In this document: piece after piece, positions 43,691 to 53,299 of the stretch | Position numbering within the stretch: position 1 is the stretch's first letter | How the letters are laid out: the number at the start of each line of letters is the position of its first letter | Position numbers and translations under genes: made by a program | NCBI RefSeq assembly: GCF_023197165.1 | Contig: NZ_JALPRD010000001.1 | Coordinates: forward strand, 372,001-436,000 | Direction: 5' to 3' | From: Sphingopyxis sp. MSC1_008 | Lineage (GTDB): Bacteria > Pseudomonadota > Alphaproteobacteria > Sphingomonadales > Sphingomonadaceae | DNA: 64,000 nt | Notes under the pieces: generated by a model | Seen by the model: only the letters and a program-made list of their open reading frames with translations | Databases searched by the model: none | What the model was told of the DNA's origin: nothing

Positions 43691-46087
43691 TCAGTGCCGA
43701 ATCGTTGTTTCGGGGTCGGTGCCGGAGTGAACCGGGGGCGACGCGGCAAGCTCGTCGGCCTCGGTCCATTCGATCGGAACGACCGGCGAAACCAGAGCCA
43801 CGGCGAGCACTTCGTCGACGTGGCTGACCGGGATGATCTTCAATCCGGTCGTGATATTCGCCGGGATTTCAACGAGGTCTTTCTCATTCTCTTCGGGGAT
43901 CAGCACGGTCTTGATGCCACCGCGAAGAGCGGCGAGCAGCTTTTCCTTAAGGCCCCCGATCGCCAGCACGCGGCCGCGCAGCGTGACTTCGCCGGTCATC
44001 GCGACATCGCGGCGCACCGCGATCCCGGTCAGCGTCGAAATCATCGCGGTCACCATGCCGACGCCCGCCGACGGACCGTCTTTCGGCACCGCGCCTTCGG
44101 GCAAGTGGATGTGGATGTCCTTGCGCGCGAACAGGCTGGGCTTGATGCCATAGGCCGGCGCCCGCGCTTTCACGAACGACAGTGCGGCCTGCACCGATTC
44201 GGTCATCACTTCGCCGAGCTTGCCGGTGGTGCGGACCTGTCCCTTGCCCGAAGCGGTGACGGCTTCGATCGTCAGCAATTCGCCGCCAACCTCGGTCCAA
44301 GCGAGCCCCGTCACGGCGCCGACCTGGTCCTCCAGATCGCCCATGCCGTGGCGGAATTTCCGCACGCCCGCGAATTCGGACAGGTTTTCCGGCGTCACGG
44401 TGACGCTTTCCGCCTTGCCCTCGAGGATGCGGCGCAGTGCCTTGCGCGCGAGACGCGCAATCTCGCGCTCGAGCGTGCGAACACCGGCTTCGCGCGTATA
44501 ATAGCGGATAAGGTCGCGCAGACCTTCTTCGGTCAGCTCGAACTCGCCGGCCTTCAGCCCGTGCGCCTCGACCTGCTTCGCGATCAGGTGCAGCTTGGCG
44601 ATCTCGACCTTCTCGTCTTCGGTATAGCCCTCAAGCCGGATGATCTCCATGCGGTCGAGCAGCGCCTGCGGCAGGTTGAGCGAGTTCGCGGTGGTGACGA
44701 ACATGATGTCGCTGAGGTCGACGTCGACTTCCAGATAATGGTCCTGGAACTTGCCATTCTGTTCGGGGTCGAGCACCTCGAGCAGCGCCGATGCCGGATC
44801 GCCGCGGAAATCCTGGCCGAGCTTGTCGATCTCGTCGAGCAGGAACAGCGGGTTCATCGTGCCGGCCTTTTTGAGGTTCGTCACGATCTTGCCCGGCAGT
44901 GAGCCGATATAGGTGCGGCGGTGGCCGCGGATTTCGGCCTCGTCGCGCACGCCGCCCAGCGACTGGCGAATGAACTCGCGCCCGGTCGCCTTGGCGATCG
45001 ACTTGCCGAGACTGGTCTTGCCGACGCCCGGAGGGCCGACGAGGCACAGGATCGGGCCTTTCAGCTTGTTGGTGCGCGCCTGGACCGCGAGATATTCGAC
45101 GATCCGGTCCTTGACCTTTTCAAGCGCATAGTGGTCGTCATCGAGGACCTCCTGCGCCTTTGCGATATCCTTCTTGAGCTTCGACTTCTTGCCCCACGGC
45201 AGCCCGATCAGCGTGTCGAGATAGTTGCGCACAACGGTCGCTTCGGCCGACATCGGCGCCATCGCACGCAGCTTTTTCATTTCGGCCTGCGCCTTGGCCT
45301 TGGCCTCCTTCGACATTTTGAGGCTGTCGATCTTGAGCTGCAGTTCGGCGAGGTCGTCGCCGCCCTCGCCATTGTCGTTGCCAAGCTCGCGCTGGATCGC
45401 CTTCAACTGTTCGTTGAGATAATATTCGCGCTGGCTCTTTTCCATCTGGCGCTTCACGCGGCCGCGGATCTTCTTTTCGACCTGCAACACACCGAGTTCG
45501 CCTTCCATGAAGGCGAAGACCATTTCGAGCCGCTTCGACGGCGCGTCCTCGACGAGCAACGCCTGCTTGTCGGAGACCTTGATGTTGAGGTTGCCCGCGA
45601 CCGAATCGGCGAGGCGCGAGGCGTCCTCGATCTGCGACAGCTGGACCGCGGTTTCGGCGGGCATCTTCTTGTTGAGCTTGGCGTAATTTTCGAACTGATC
45701 GACCACCGAGCGCATCAGTGCGGCGGTGTCGACGCTGTCGTCGATCGTGTCGCCGACCGGCTTCACGCTCGCCATCACGGCCTTGTCTTCGTTGGTGAGC
45801 GCGAGCAGCTTCGCACGCTCCTTGCCTTCGACGAGCACGCGGACGGTGCCGTCGGGCAGCTTCAATAGCTGCAATACGGTGGCGATCACGCCGACGTCGT
45901 AGAGATCGTCGCGCTGCGGATCGTCCTCGCCCGGATCGAGCTGCGCGACGAGGAAGATTTCCTTGTCGCTTTCCATCGCGGCTTCGAGCGCGGCGACCGA
46001 ACGGTCGCGGCCAACAAAGAGCGGCACGATCATGTGCGGGAAAACGACGATGTCACGAAGCGGAAGAAGGGGATAAGATTGCGTCAT
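43691..46087 (-). CDS. lon: ATP-dependent endopeptidase La (Lon)
   Basis: 798 aa, standard. N-terminal substrate domain (about 1-210), AAA+ module with Walker A GPPGVGKT (351-358) and FLLDEIDKL, and the protease domain with the catalytic Ser673 (DGPSAGVGM) and Lys714 (GGLKEKLL). Degrades misfolded and regulatory proteins in the cytoplasm. Complete active-site set. Followed by a terminator and hupB. Confidence 0.98.
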   Translation of the reverse strand: MTQSYPLLPLRDIVVFPHMIVPLFVGRDRSVAALEAAMESDKEIFLVAQLDPGEDDPQRDDLYDVGVIATVLQLLKLPDGTVRVLVEGKERAKLLALTNEDKAVMASVKPVGDTIDDSVDTAALMRSVVDQFENYAKLNKKMPAETAVQLSQIEDASRLADSVAGNLNIKVSDKQALLVEDAPSKRLEMVFAFMEGELGVLQVEKKIRGRVKRQMEKSQREYYLNEQLKAIQRELGNDNGEGGDDLAELQLKIDSLKMSKEAKAKAQAEMKKLRAMAPMSAEATVVRNYLDTLIGLPWGKKSKLKKDIAKAQEVLDDDHYALEKVKDRIVEYLAVQARTNKLKGPILCLVGPPGVGKTSLGKSIAKATGREFIRQSLGGVRDEAEIRGHRRTYIGSLPGKIVTNLKKAGTMNPLFLLDEIDKLGQDFRGDPASALLEVLDPEQNGKFQDHYLEVDVDLSDIMFVTTANSLNLPQALLDRMEIIRLEGYTEDEKVEIAKLHLIAKQVEAHGLKAGEFELTEEGLRDLIRYYTREAGVRTLEREIARLARKALRRILEGKAESVTVTPENLSEFAGVRKFRHGMGDLEDQVGAVTGLAWTEVGGELLTIEAVTASGKGQVRTTGKLGEVMTESVQAALSFVKARAPAYGIKPSLFARKDIHIHLPEGAVPKDGPSAGVGMVTAMISTLTGIAVRRDVAMTGEVTLRGRVLAIGGLKEKLLAALRGGIKTVLIPEENEKDLVEIPANITTGLKIIPVSHVDEVLAVALVSPVVPIEWTEADELAASPPVHSGTDPETTIRH

Positions 46088-46210
46088 TACGGCTCCTGGA
46101 CGGGCCCCGCGACCGGGCGCACCGCCCTTCTTATAGGTGGTTCTTCGCTAATATGGCGTAACTTGGCACGCATTCAATGTCGCTGCGCTGAACAGCGGGG
46201 CAAAGCTGGC

Positions 46211-46546
46211 TCAAAATGGCAGCTTGAAGCCCGGAGGGAGCGGCAGGCCGCTCGTCATCTTGCCCATTTCCTCGTTGCTCGCCGCGTCGGCCTTTTCGCG
46301 CGCGTCGTTAAACGCGGCGGCGAGCAGGTCTTCGAGCATCTGTTTGTCGGCCGGAACGATCAAGCTGTCGTCGATCGAGATTTGCTTGATGCGGCCCTTC
46401 GCGCTCGCACGAATCCGCACCAGTCCTCCGCCCGACACGCCTTCGACCTCGACGCTGTCGAGCTTCGCCTGCGCCTCCTGCATCTGCGCCTGCACCGTGG
46501 CGGCCGCTTCCTGCGCCGCCTTCATCATTTCTTCGATCGATTTCAT
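46211..46546 (-). CDS. YbaB/EbfC family nucleoid-associated protein
   Basis: 111 aa, normal length. MMKAAQEAAATVQAQMQEAQAKL with a coiled-coil start, then VSGGGLVRIRASAKGRIKQISID and a C-terminal helix LLAAAFNDAREKADAASNEEM. DNA-binding tweezers-shaped dimer. Its start overlaps the dnaX stop (ATGA), the conserved dnaX-ybaB order. Confidence 0.93.
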   Translation of the reverse strand: MKSIEEMMKAAQEAAATVQAQMQEAQAKLDSVEVEGVSGGGLVRIRASAKGRIKQISIDDSLIVPADKQMLEDLLAAAFNDAREKADAASNEEMGKMTSGLPLPPGFKLPF

Positions 46547-48261
46547 GGGTTGGACTTATGGCGATTGTCGCCGGTCTCTTCAAGTTTCGCGTCGGGAAAA
46601 GCGGCCAGGGCGGCCTTCACCACCGGCAGCTCGCGGATTCGCGCGTCATTATCGGCGAGTGTTGCGGCGCGGATTTGGCCAAGGCTCGGCCGTCCTTCGC
46701 CCTCGCCTTCCCGCACCTGCCAACGGCTGCCGGTCTGCGCGAGCAGCGCGTCGCCCAGATCGCGCGCGAACGACGCGCCGAGCGCGCCAACCGGCGCGAA
46801 AACGATGCTGCCCGGTTCGAGTTCTATGATTCGCAGATGATCGTAGACATCGACCGCAAGCCGATGATTTCCTGTGCTTTCGAGGAGCTGATGGATCTGC
46901 GAGACGGTAAGCGCCGAGGCAGGCGACTCCGCGCTTGCGATTGCTGGCGCTTCCGTGACGGCCACCGGTTCGGCCGTCATGCTTTCCTGCGTTGCGGGCG
47001 CCGCCGGCGCGGCGAGCGGCATCGTCGGAACGCCGCCCTTTTCGAGCATTTTCGCGAGCTCGCCCGGATCGGGCATCGACGCAGCGTAAATCACGCGCAG
47101 CAGCAACATTTCGAGATGCTCGAGCGGATTGTTCGCGCGCAGCACCTCCTCATGCCCCTTGAGGAGCAACTGCCACAGCCGGTTGAGCGGCGCGAAACCG
47201 AGCTTTTGCCCCCAGTCGCCGATGCGTTCGCGATCGGCTTCGGCCAGCGCGGGGTCGTCGTGGCGCGAAACTTTCGCCAGCGTGATCGCGTGCGTCAGGT
47301 CCATGAGCCCCCGCACCATCGCGACAGGTTCAATGCCGAGCGCATATTGCGAGCGCGCGAGGTCGATCGCGCCGCCGGCATCGCCTTCGAGAATCGTCGC
47401 CATCAACTGCCCGATCGCCGACCGGTCCGAGAGGCCGAGCATCACGCGCACCTGATCGGCGCCAATCTTCCCGCCGCCATCGAGGTCGGCGTGCGCGATC
47501 GCCTGGTCGAGAATCGACAGGCCGTCGCGCACCGAGCCTTCGGCAGCATTGGCGATCAGCCAGATCGCCGGCGCCTCGGCCTCGACACCTTCCTTTTGCA
47601 GGATCGAGCTGAAATGCGCGAACAGCATGTCGGGGGTGATGCGGCGAAGGTCGAAACGCTGGCAGCGCGACAGCACCGTCACGGGCACCTTGTTCACCTC
47701 GGTCGTCGCGAAGAGGAATTTGACGTGCGGCGGCGGTTCTTCGAGCGTTTTCAGGAGCGCATTGAAGGCGTTACGCGACAACATGTGCACTTCGTCGATG
47801 ATGTAGATCTTGTAGCGTGCTGAGACCGCGGCGTAGCGCACCGCCTCGATAATCTCGCGCACATCGTCGACGCCGGTGTTCGACGCGGCGTCCATTTCGA
47901 TGACGTCGATGTGGCGGCCTTCGGTGATCGCACGGCAGGGTTCGCACACGCCGCACGGATCGATCGTCGGCCCGCCCTGCCCGTCAGGACCGATGCAGTT
48001 CAGGGCCTTGGCGATCAGCCGCGCGGTGGACGTCTTGCCGACCCCGCGCACCCCGGTCATCAGGAACGCATGCGCCAGCCGGTCGCGCGCGATCGCATTG
48101 CCGAGCGTGCGCACCATCGCATCCTGCCCGATCAGCTCGGCAAAGGTTTGCGGGCGATATTTGCGCGCGAGAACGCGGTACGGGCCGCTCGACGGCTGCG
48201 GCGCCGTCTCGGGCAGGTCCATTCCCAGCATCGGGGTTTCGTCGTCGGCGGAATCGCTCAT
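46543..48261 (-). CDS. dnaX: DNA polymerase III subunits gamma and tau
   Basis: 572 aa. AAA+ clamp loader: VLARKYRPQTFAELIGQ, Walker A GVRGVGKT (70-77), a zinc-binding Cys set (in DPCGVCEPC), DEVHMLS (Walker B), and the tau-specific C-terminus. Loads the sliding clamp and dimerises the polymerase. No obvious A-AAA-AAG slippery site was noticed, so gamma may not be made by frameshifting. Overlaps ybaB. Confidence 0.95.
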   Translation of the reverse strand: MSDSADDETPMLGMDLPETAPQPSSGPYRVLARKYRPQTFAELIGQDAMVRTLGNAIARDRLAHAFLMTGVRGVGKTSTARLIAKALNCIGPDGQGGPTIDPCGVCEPCRAITEGRHIDVIEMDAASNTGVDDVREIIEAVRYAAVSARYKIYIIDEVHMLSRNAFNALLKTLEEPPPHVKFLFATTEVNKVPVTVLSRCQRFDLRRITPDMLFAHFSSILQKEGVEAEAPAIWLIANAAEGSVRDGLSILDQAIAHADLDGGGKIGADQVRVMLGLSDRSAIGQLMATILEGDAGGAIDLARSQYALGIEPVAMVRGLMDLTHAITLAKVSRHDDPALAEADRERIGDWGQKLGFAPLNRLWQLLLKGHEEVLRANNPLEHLEMLLLRVIYAASMPDPGELAKMLEKGGVPTMPLAAPAAPATQESMTAEPVAVTEAPAIASAESPASALTVSQIHQLLESTGNHRLAVDVYDHLRIIELEPGSIVFAPVGALGASFARDLGDALLAQTGSRWQVREGEGEGRPSLGQIRAATLADNDARIRELPVVKAALAAFPDAKLEETGDNRHKSNP

Positions 48262-48303
48262 AGGCTCGTCTTAGGGGGTCCACTTGCCTTTGTCGAAAGC
48301 AAG

Positions 48304-48768
48304 ATGCACCTTCGTCCGATGTTTCGCGATCAGGACAAACTCGACCGTCTTTATGACCGCGCGCTGCACATTCAAGCGGGGCTTCGGAACGGGCTTTGCG
48401 AGCCGATCTTCCGCGCCTTGTCCATCCGAAATTATGATCATGGGCAAGTGCTGTTCGCATGCGATTTCGCGGTCGAAGGAATGCGCAGCAATCACCCCGC
48501 ATCGTCTGCCTATTGGTATCGAAAGGCCTGGCGAAGCGGCAACGCAAATGCCGCGCAGCATATGGCGATGAACTGTTTCGCAGCGAACGATTTGCAGGGC
48601 TATCGGCGCTGGCTGCGCCGAGCGGCACGATTGGGCGATACCGACGCCGCTTTCGAACTCGGCAAGTTCGCAACACGGCTGCCAATCGCGCGGCTACGCC
48701 CTATCGGACGGATTCGCCCCGAATACCGGCGCAAAAACGGAAACGCCCATTCGTTCGACATGTGGTGA
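48304..48768 (+). CDS. Sel1-like repeat protein, small
   Basis: 154 aa. Helical repeats with the Sel1 pattern: SSAYWYRKAWRSGNANAAQHMAMN and GYRRWLRRAARLGDTDAAFELGKFA, ending in a basic tail. Such repeats bind other proteins. No signal peptide is seen, so cytoplasmic. The start is uncertain: ATG 48304 or 48319 are both possible, neither with a good ribosome site. It is in the opposite orientation to dnaX and lies between dnaX and the 4.5S RNA. No known function. Confidence 0.5.
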   Translation: MHLRPMFRDQDKLDRLYDRALHIQAGLRNGLCEPIFRALSIRNYDHGQVLFACDFAVEGMRSNHPASSAYWYRKAWRSGNANAAQHMAMNCFAANDLQGYRRWLRRAARLGDTDAAFELGKFATRLPIARLRPIGRIRPEYRRKNGNAHSFDMW

Positions 48769-48774
48769 GGGTGG

Positions 48775-48868
48775 GAGCCGGAACGACCCGCAGCGAATTC
48801 GTTGCGGCTGCTTCCTTCCGGACCTGACCGGGTTGGCGAAGACTGCGTCCGCCCGACTCCCGCGGCGC
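48775..48868 (-). ncRNA. ffs: 4.5S (SRP) RNA
   Basis: On the minus strand the conserved SRP core GGTCAGGTCCGGAAGGAAGC appears near the middle, and flanking arms GGGAGTCGG...ACGCAG and CTGCGGG...CCGGCTCCC pair into the typical hairpin. Partners with Ffh for co-translational targeting. The exact ends are estimated. Near dnaX, as in many bacteria. Confidence 0.88.
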
Positions 48869-48907
48869 ATATGGCGGGGGTAGCAAGAAAATGCAAGACC
48901 AGCCATT

Positions 48908-48988
48908 CGTCATGCCGGGCTTGACCCGGCACCCGCCTTTCTTGCCTCGAAGAAGGAAGGCAGGCTCCGGATCAAGTCCGGGGTGACG
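48908..48988. repeat. Inverted repeat with diverged arms
   Basis: CGTCATGCCGGGCTTGACCC on one side and GGATCAAGTCCGGGGTGACG on the other, spaced by about 40 bases, with complementary inner parts around CCTTTCTT/AAGGAAGG. Related to the CGTCATCCCGG family but more diverged. Confidence 0.65.
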
Positions 48989-48995
48989 GAAGAAA

Positions 48996-49331
48996 TCAGC
49001 GCGGTCCCTGCATGTTGCGGCTTTCGGCGGGGATGTGCACCGTCAGCCCGTCAAGATCGTCGGTGAGCACGACTTGGCACGACAGGCGGCTCGTTCGCCG
49101 TACCCCTGCGGCAAGATCGAGCATATCCTCCTCCATCTCGCTCGCGGGCGGCAGGCGGTCGAAATCCTCACGTCCGACGATGACGTGGCAGGTCGAGCAA
49201 GCCATCTGGCCCTCGCACGTGCCCTCGAGCGGCATCATATGCGCCTGCGCGACGTCAAGCAGGATCGATCCGGGTTCGGCCTCTGCCTCGGTGCGCGCCT
49301 TGCCGTCGGCGTGGATGAAGGTGACGCGCAT
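48996..49331 (-). CDS. 2Fe-2S ferredoxin (adrenodoxin type)
   Basis: 111 aa. Cluster ligands C39, C45, C48 and C85 in GTCEGQMACSTC and LSC, the adrenodoxin-type spacing. Carries electrons, often for Fe-S assembly or P450 partners. ATG 49331 overlaps the cysteine desulfurase stop (TGATG), so it is translationally coupled to the desulfurase; this points toward Fe-S cluster assembly. No isc scaffold or chaperone gene is adjacent. Confidence 0.9.
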   Translation of the reverse strand: MRVTFIHADGKARTEAEAEPGSILLDVAQAHMMPLEGTCEGQMACSTCHVIVGREDFDRLPPASEMEEDMLDLAAGVRRTSRLSCQVVLTDDLDGLTVHIPAESRNMQGPR

Positions 49332-50422
49332 CAGTTGACGCCCTGCAATCGCGCGGCGTCCCTGATCGCTTGCAGCCCATCGCGCAGGTCCTGCTCGCTG
49401 GTGTAGCGGCCCCAGCCGAGGCGGATCGAGGCGCGCGCGTCGGCCTCGCTCACGCCCATCGCGCGGAGCACATGGCTGACCTTGCCCGATCCGCTGCCGC
49501 ACGCACTGCCGAGCGAAAAGGCGATTTCGCGCGCGTCGGACATCAGGCGCAGGCCGTTCACGCCATCGCGGCGGACGTTGAGGTTGCCGTGGTAGCGCTG
49601 CGCGGCATCGCCATTGATCGTCCATTCGGGGAGCATATCAAGCGCGAGCGACCAGAGGCGTTCGACATGCGCGGCGTCCTTGTCGAACCGCTCGGCCGCG
49701 AGCGCCGCGGCGGCGCCGAATCCGGCGCATAGCGCGGGCGAGACGGTGCCCGAGCGCATCCCCTGCTCCTGCGCGCCGCCGAACATCAGCGGCGGCAGGT
49801 CGACGCCGTCCCTGATCCAGAGCGCGCCGATACCCTTCGGCCCGTGGATCTTGTGTGCCGAGATGGCGATCAGGTCGGCATCGCCGGGGATCGCGACGCG
49901 GCCATAGCCCTGTACCGCGTCGCAGAGCAGCAGGCTGTTCTTCGCGTGCGCGGCGGCGGCGAAATCGGCGACCGGCTGGATCGTCCCGACTTCGTTGTTG
50001 ACCAGCATCGTCGCGACAATTCCGCGCTCCGGAATCAGCGTGTCGTCGGGCGGCAGCGCGAGTCCTTCGCTATCGACCGGCAGGATCGTGGCGTTCAGGC
50101 GTTCGAGGCATTGCAGCGAGGCGGCATGCTCGATGCTGAGCCCCGCGACGCCGCCGGGCATCGCCTCGGCCCCGCGCAGCAGCGCCCAGTTGAGCGCTTC
50201 GGTCGCGCCCGATGTGAAGAAGACGCGTCCGCCCCTGGGCAGCAGCGCCGCGACCTGATCGCGCGCGACCTCCACCGCCGCCGCCGCCGCACGCCCGCCT
50301 TTGTGCGTGCTCGCGGGGTTCGCGAAGCCATCGCCCTCACCCGGCCCCTCCAGCCAGCGCAGCATCGCCTCGCGCGCCTCGGGAGCAAGCGGCGTCGTGG
50401 CTTGGTAGTCGAGGTAAATCAT
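49331..50422 (-). CDS. Cysteine desulfurase (NifS/IscS type)
   Basis: 363 aa. PLP-binding lysine K191 in SAHKIHGPKG, active-site cysteine C308 in LGSACGSGSGK, and the conserved DYQATTPLAPEAR start. Takes sulfur from cysteine to supply Fe-S clusters and tRNA thiolation. It is slightly shorter than IscS, closer to the NifS-like group. The gene overlaps the ferredoxin. A 17-base palindrome lies 19 bases upstream of its start. Confidence 0.93.
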   Translation of the reverse strand: MIYLDYQATTPLAPEAREAMLRWLEGPGEGDGFANPASTHKGGRAAAAAVEVARDQVAALLPRGGRVFFTSGATEALNWALLRGAEAMPGGVAGLSIEHAASLQCLERLNATILPVDSEGLALPPDDTLIPERGIVATMLVNNEVGTIQPVADFAAAAHAKNSLLLCDAVQGYGRVAIPGDADLIAISAHKIHGPKGIGALWIRDGVDLPPLMFGGAQEQGMRSGTVSPALCAGFGAAAALAAERFDKDAAHVERLWSLALDMLPEWTINGDAAQRYHGNLNVRRDGVNGLRLMSDAREIAFSLGSACGSGSGKVSHVLRAMGVSEADARASIRLGWGRYTSEQDLRDGLQAIRDAARLQGVN

Positions 50423-50440
50423 CCGATCGGCAGATCCTTA

Positions 50441-50457
50441 TTGCGAGCGATTCGCAA
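50441..50457. promoter_or_regulatory. Palindromic operator candidate, TTGCGA-N5-TCGCAA
   Basis: Perfect inverted repeat TTGCGA / TCGCAA with a 5-base spacer, in the region between two divergent genes (cysteine desulfurase and alpha/beta hydrolase). The shape is like some alphaproteobacterial Fur-type sites. The regulator is not identified; Fur-like is a suggestion. Confidence 0.5.
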
Positions 50458-50562
50458 AAGTTGCAACATGCTACGCAATTTCTATATAGGCGCCATCTTC
50501 GCTCCGCCACCCTGCCAGCCCGGCGATTCGGCGGCCAGCCATAAAAGATAAGAGGTGCTCCC

Positions 50563-51219
50563 ATGCCCGACGTCATTTTCCCCGGCCCCGAGGGCCGTAT
50601 CGAAGGCCGTTTCTCGCCCCCGCCGCGTCCGCGTGCGCCGGTTGCGCTGATCCTTCACCCGCACCCGCAGGGCGGCGGCACGATGAACGACCGCATCACG
50701 CAGGCGATGTACAAGAGCTTCGTCGCGCGCGGTTTCGCGGTGCTGCGCTTCAACTTCCGCGGCGTCGGCCGCAGCCAGGGCACGTTCGACAATGGCATCG
50801 GCGAGCTGAGCGATGCCGCGTCGGCGCTCGACTGGGTTCAGTCGATCCACCCTGAGGCACAGACGACGTGGATCGCGGGCTTCAGCTTCGGTGCGTGGAT
50901 CGGGATGCAGCTGCTCATGCGCCGCCCCGAAATCCGCGGCTTCCTGTCGGTCGCGCCGCCGGCGAACATGTACGACTTCAGCTTTCTCGCGCCCTGCCCC
51001 TCGTCGGGCATCATCGTCGCGGGCGGGCAGGACGAGATCGTGCCGCCGAGCGCGGTGCAGAAGCTGGTCGACAAGCTGCGCACGCAAAAGGGCATCACGA
51101 TCCATCACGACGAGATCCCGCGCGCCAACCATTTCTTCGAGCATGAACTCGACCAGTTGATGAAGTCGCTCGATAACTATCTGGATATGCGGCTCGCGCC
51201 CGATTCGCCGATCCGCTGA
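50563..51219 (+). CDS. Alpha/beta hydrolase
   Basis: 218 aa. Nucleophile elbow GFSFGA, oxyanion-type HPHPQGGGTMNDRI, acid in GGQDEIVPP and the histidine in RANHFFEHE complete a catalytic triad. In alphaproteobacteria this subfamily is often a neighbour of cysteine desulfurase and suf genes, and the divergent desulfurase here fits. Cytoplasmic; substrate unknown. Confidence 0.85.
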   Translation: MPDVIFPGPEGRIEGRFSPPPRPRAPVALILHPHPQGGGTMNDRITQAMYKSFVARGFAVLRFNFRGVGRSQGTFDNGIGELSDAASALDWVQSIHPEAQTTWIAGFSFGAWIGMQLLMRRPEIRGFLSVAPPANMYDFSFLAPCPSSGIIVAGGQDEIVPPSAVQKLVDKLRTQKGITIHHDEIPRANHFFEHELDQLMKSLDNYLDMRLAPDSPIR

Positions 51220-51226
51220 GGAATTA

Positions 51227-51256
51227 CCGTCGCCCCCGTGAAGGCGGGGGCGACGG
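51227..51256. terminator. Hairpin between convergent genes
   Basis: CCGTCGCCCCCGTGAAGGCG followed by GGGGCGACGG forms a stable stem with a GTGAAG-like loop. It lies between the hydrolase stop and the small membrane protein gene, so it probably terminates both, though T-runs are weak. It also resembles a single arm of the dispersed repeats. Confidence 0.55.
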
Positions 51257-51261
51257 CTGGA

Positions 51262-51426
51262 TTATTTCACCGGCACCAGCCAGATCGCGACATTCGCGAA
51301 CATCACCAGCGCGGCGACGAGCATCAGCAGCGCGCGGCGGCGGTCGCCCTTGCGAAAGACATAGACGGCACCGCCGCTCAAAAGAACGCCGGTCAGCATC
51401 AGGATGGACATGATCGTGTCGGACAT
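51262..51426 (-). CDS. Small membrane protein, 54 aa
   Basis: 54 residues, too short for most gene callers. Two hydrophobic segments (about 5-24, IMSILMLTGVLLSGGAVYVF; 32-51, ALLMLVAALVMFANVAIWLV) are joined by the basic loop RKGDRRR, so it should be a two-helix inner-membrane hairpin with the loop in the cytoplasm. The start ATG 51426 and stop TAA give a frame wholly consistent with coding. Unknown family. It lies convergent with the alpha/beta hydrolase. Confidence 0.6.
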   Translation of the reverse strand: MSDTIMSILMLTGVLLSGGAVYVFRKGDRRRALLMLVAALVMFANVAIWLVPVK

Positions 51427-51538
51427 AGGGCGGCTTTATCGGCACAGTCACAAATTTGCCACCTCGCTTATGGCCAATCCGCGCGGCTTCGCCTAAAGGG
51501 CGCTCATCGATTCCCTATCGCCCCGCGGGAGCCGCATC

Positions 51539-51991
51539 ATGCGCATTGCAATAGCCTCTGACCACGCCGCCTGGGAGCTGAAAGCCGCTCTCGCCGACTG
51601 GCTTCGCGAAGCCGGCCACGAAGTCGAAGATCTCGGCACCAACGGCCCCGACAGCGTCGATTATCCCGATTACGGCTACAAGCTCGCCGAAGCCATCGCC
51701 GACGGCCGCGCCGAACGTGGCGTCGCGCTCTGCGGGTCGGGCATCGGCATTTCGATTTCGGTCAACCGCAACCCCGCCGCGCGCTGCGCGCTCGTGTCCG
51801 AGCCGCTGTCGGCGAGGCTGTCGCGCGAGCATAATGACGCGAACGTCATCGCGATGGGCGCCCGCCTGACCGGCATCGACATGGCCAAGGCGTGCCTCGA
51901 CGCCTTCCTGACGACCGATTTCGCCGGCGACCGCCACGCGCGCCGCGTCGACAAGCTTTCCAATCCGCCCCAACTGGAGACCAGCCGATGA
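51539..51991 (+). CDS. rpiB: Ribose 5-phosphate isomerase B
   Basis: 150 aa. [13 protein letters not shown], catalytic C65 ([13 protein letters not shown]), and [15 protein letters not shown] are signatures of RpiB/LacAB. Interconverts ribulose 5-phosphate and ribose 5-phosphate in the pentose phosphate pathway. Overlaps glyA by four bases (ATGA), an arrangement conserved in alphaproteobacteria. Confidence 0.95.
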   Translation: MRIAIASDHAAWELKAALADWLREAGHEVEDLGTNGPDSVDYPDYGYKLAEAIADGRAERGVALCGSGIGISISVNRNPAARCALVSEPLSARLSREHNDANVIAMGARLTGIDMAKACLDAFLTTDFAGDRHARRVDKLSNPPQLETSR

Positions 51992-53295
51992 CCACAGACA
52001 CGCTTGCCAAGCCTATCAAATCGGCCGGCTATTTCACCGACGGCGTCGACACCGTCGATCCTGCGGTCGCGGCGGCGATGAAGCATGAACTCGAACGCGA
52101 GCGCTATCAGATCGAACTGATCGCGTCGGAGAATATCGTCTCGAAGGCGGTCCTCGAAGCACAGGGTTCGGTTTTCACCAACAAATATGCCGAAGGCTAT
52201 CCCGGCCGCCGCTATTATCAGGGCTGCGCGCCGTCGGACGAGGTCGAAACCCTCGCGATCGACCGCGCCAAGCAGCTGTTCGACTGCGGCTATGCCAACG
52301 TCCAGCCGCATTCGGGTGCGCAGGCGAACGGCGCGGTGATGCTCGCGCTGACCAAGCCCGGCGCGACGATCCTCGGCATGAGCCTCGACGCCGGCGGGCA
52401 CCTGACTCACGGCGCGCCGCCCGCGATGTCGGGCAAATGGTTCAACGCCGTGCAGTACGGCGTGCGCGCCGACGACCATCTCGTCGATTTCGATCAGGTC
52501 GAGGCGCTGGCGAAGGAACATCGCCCCGCCCTCATCATCGCGGGGGGCTCGGCCTATCCGCGCACGCTCGATTTCGCGCGTTTCCGCAAGATCGCCGACG
52601 ATGTCGGCGCGCTGCTGATGGTCGACATGGCGCATTTTGCGGGCCTCGTCGCGGGCGGCGTCCACCCCTCGCCGATGGAACATGCGCATGTCGTCACCAC
52701 AACGACGCACAAGACGCTGCGCGGCCCGCGCGGCGGCATGATCCTGACCAATGACGAAGCGATCGCCAAGCGCATCAATTCGGCGGTTTTTCCCGGGCTG
52801 CAGGGCGGCCCGCTGATGCACGTCATCGCCGCCAAGGCCGTGGCGTTCGGCGAAGCGCTCCGCCCCGAGTTCAAGGATTATGCGAAGGCAACCGTCGCAA
52901 ATGCGCAGGCGCTCGCCGGCCGGCTGAAGGCACGCGGCGCCGACGTCGTCGCGGGCGGCACCGACACGCACCTCGCGCTGATCGATCTCCGCCCGCTCGG
53001 CGTCACCGGCCGCGACGCCGACGAGGCGCTCGAACGCAGCGCGATCACCTGCAACAAGAACGGCATCCCGTTCGACCCGCTGCCCCCGGTCAAGACCAGC
53101 GGCATCCGCGTCGGATCGCCCGCCGGCACGACGCGCGGCTTCGGCATCGCCGAGTTCGAGGAAATCGGCGATATGGTCGCCGACGTGCTCGAGGCGCTGC
53201 GCGACAAGGGCGAGCATGGCGACGCCGATGTCGAAGCGAATGTCCGGGGCCGCGTCCGCGCGCTGTGCGAACGCTTCCCCATCTATCAGGGATAA
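51988..53295 (+). CDS. glyA: Serine hydroxymethyltransferase
   Basis: 435 aa. [23 protein letters not shown] lysine in [24 protein letters not shown], and the C-terminal [18 protein letters not shown]. It makes glycine and 5,10-methylene-tetrahydrofolate from serine. Coupled to rpiB, with the nrdR and trmJ genes following. Confidence 0.97.
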   Translation: MTTDTLAKPIKSAGYFTDGVDTVDPAVAAAMKHELERERYQIELIASENIVSKAVLEAQGSVFTNKYAEGYPGRRYYQGCAPSDEVETLAIDRAKQLFDCGYANVQPHSGAQANGAVMLALTKPGATILGMSLDAGGHLTHGAPPAMSGKWFNAVQYGVRADDHLVDFDQVEALAKEHRPALIIAGGSAYPRTLDFARFRKIADDVGALLMVDMAHFAGLVAGGVHPSPMEHAHVVTTTTHKTLRGPRGGMILTNDEAIAKRINSAVFPGLQGGPLMHVIAAKAVAFGEALRPEFKDYAKATVANAQALAGRLKARGADVVAGGTDTHLALIDLRPLGVTGRDADEALERSAITCNKNGIPFDPLPPVKTSGIRVGSPAGTTRGFGIAEFEEIGDMVADVLEALRDKGEHGDADVEANVRGRVRALCERFPIYQG

Positions 53296-53299
53296 GGCA

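Noticed and set aside
51224-51451. 75-residue open frame on the minus strand
   Set aside because: Runs through a hairpin and has an Arg-rich composition; the overlapping 54-aa frame at 51262-51426 gives a clean membrane protein instead.
51427-51990. Glycine riboswitch before glyA
   Set aside because: glyA is translated through overlap with rpiB and the gap before rpiB shows no glycine aptamer core.
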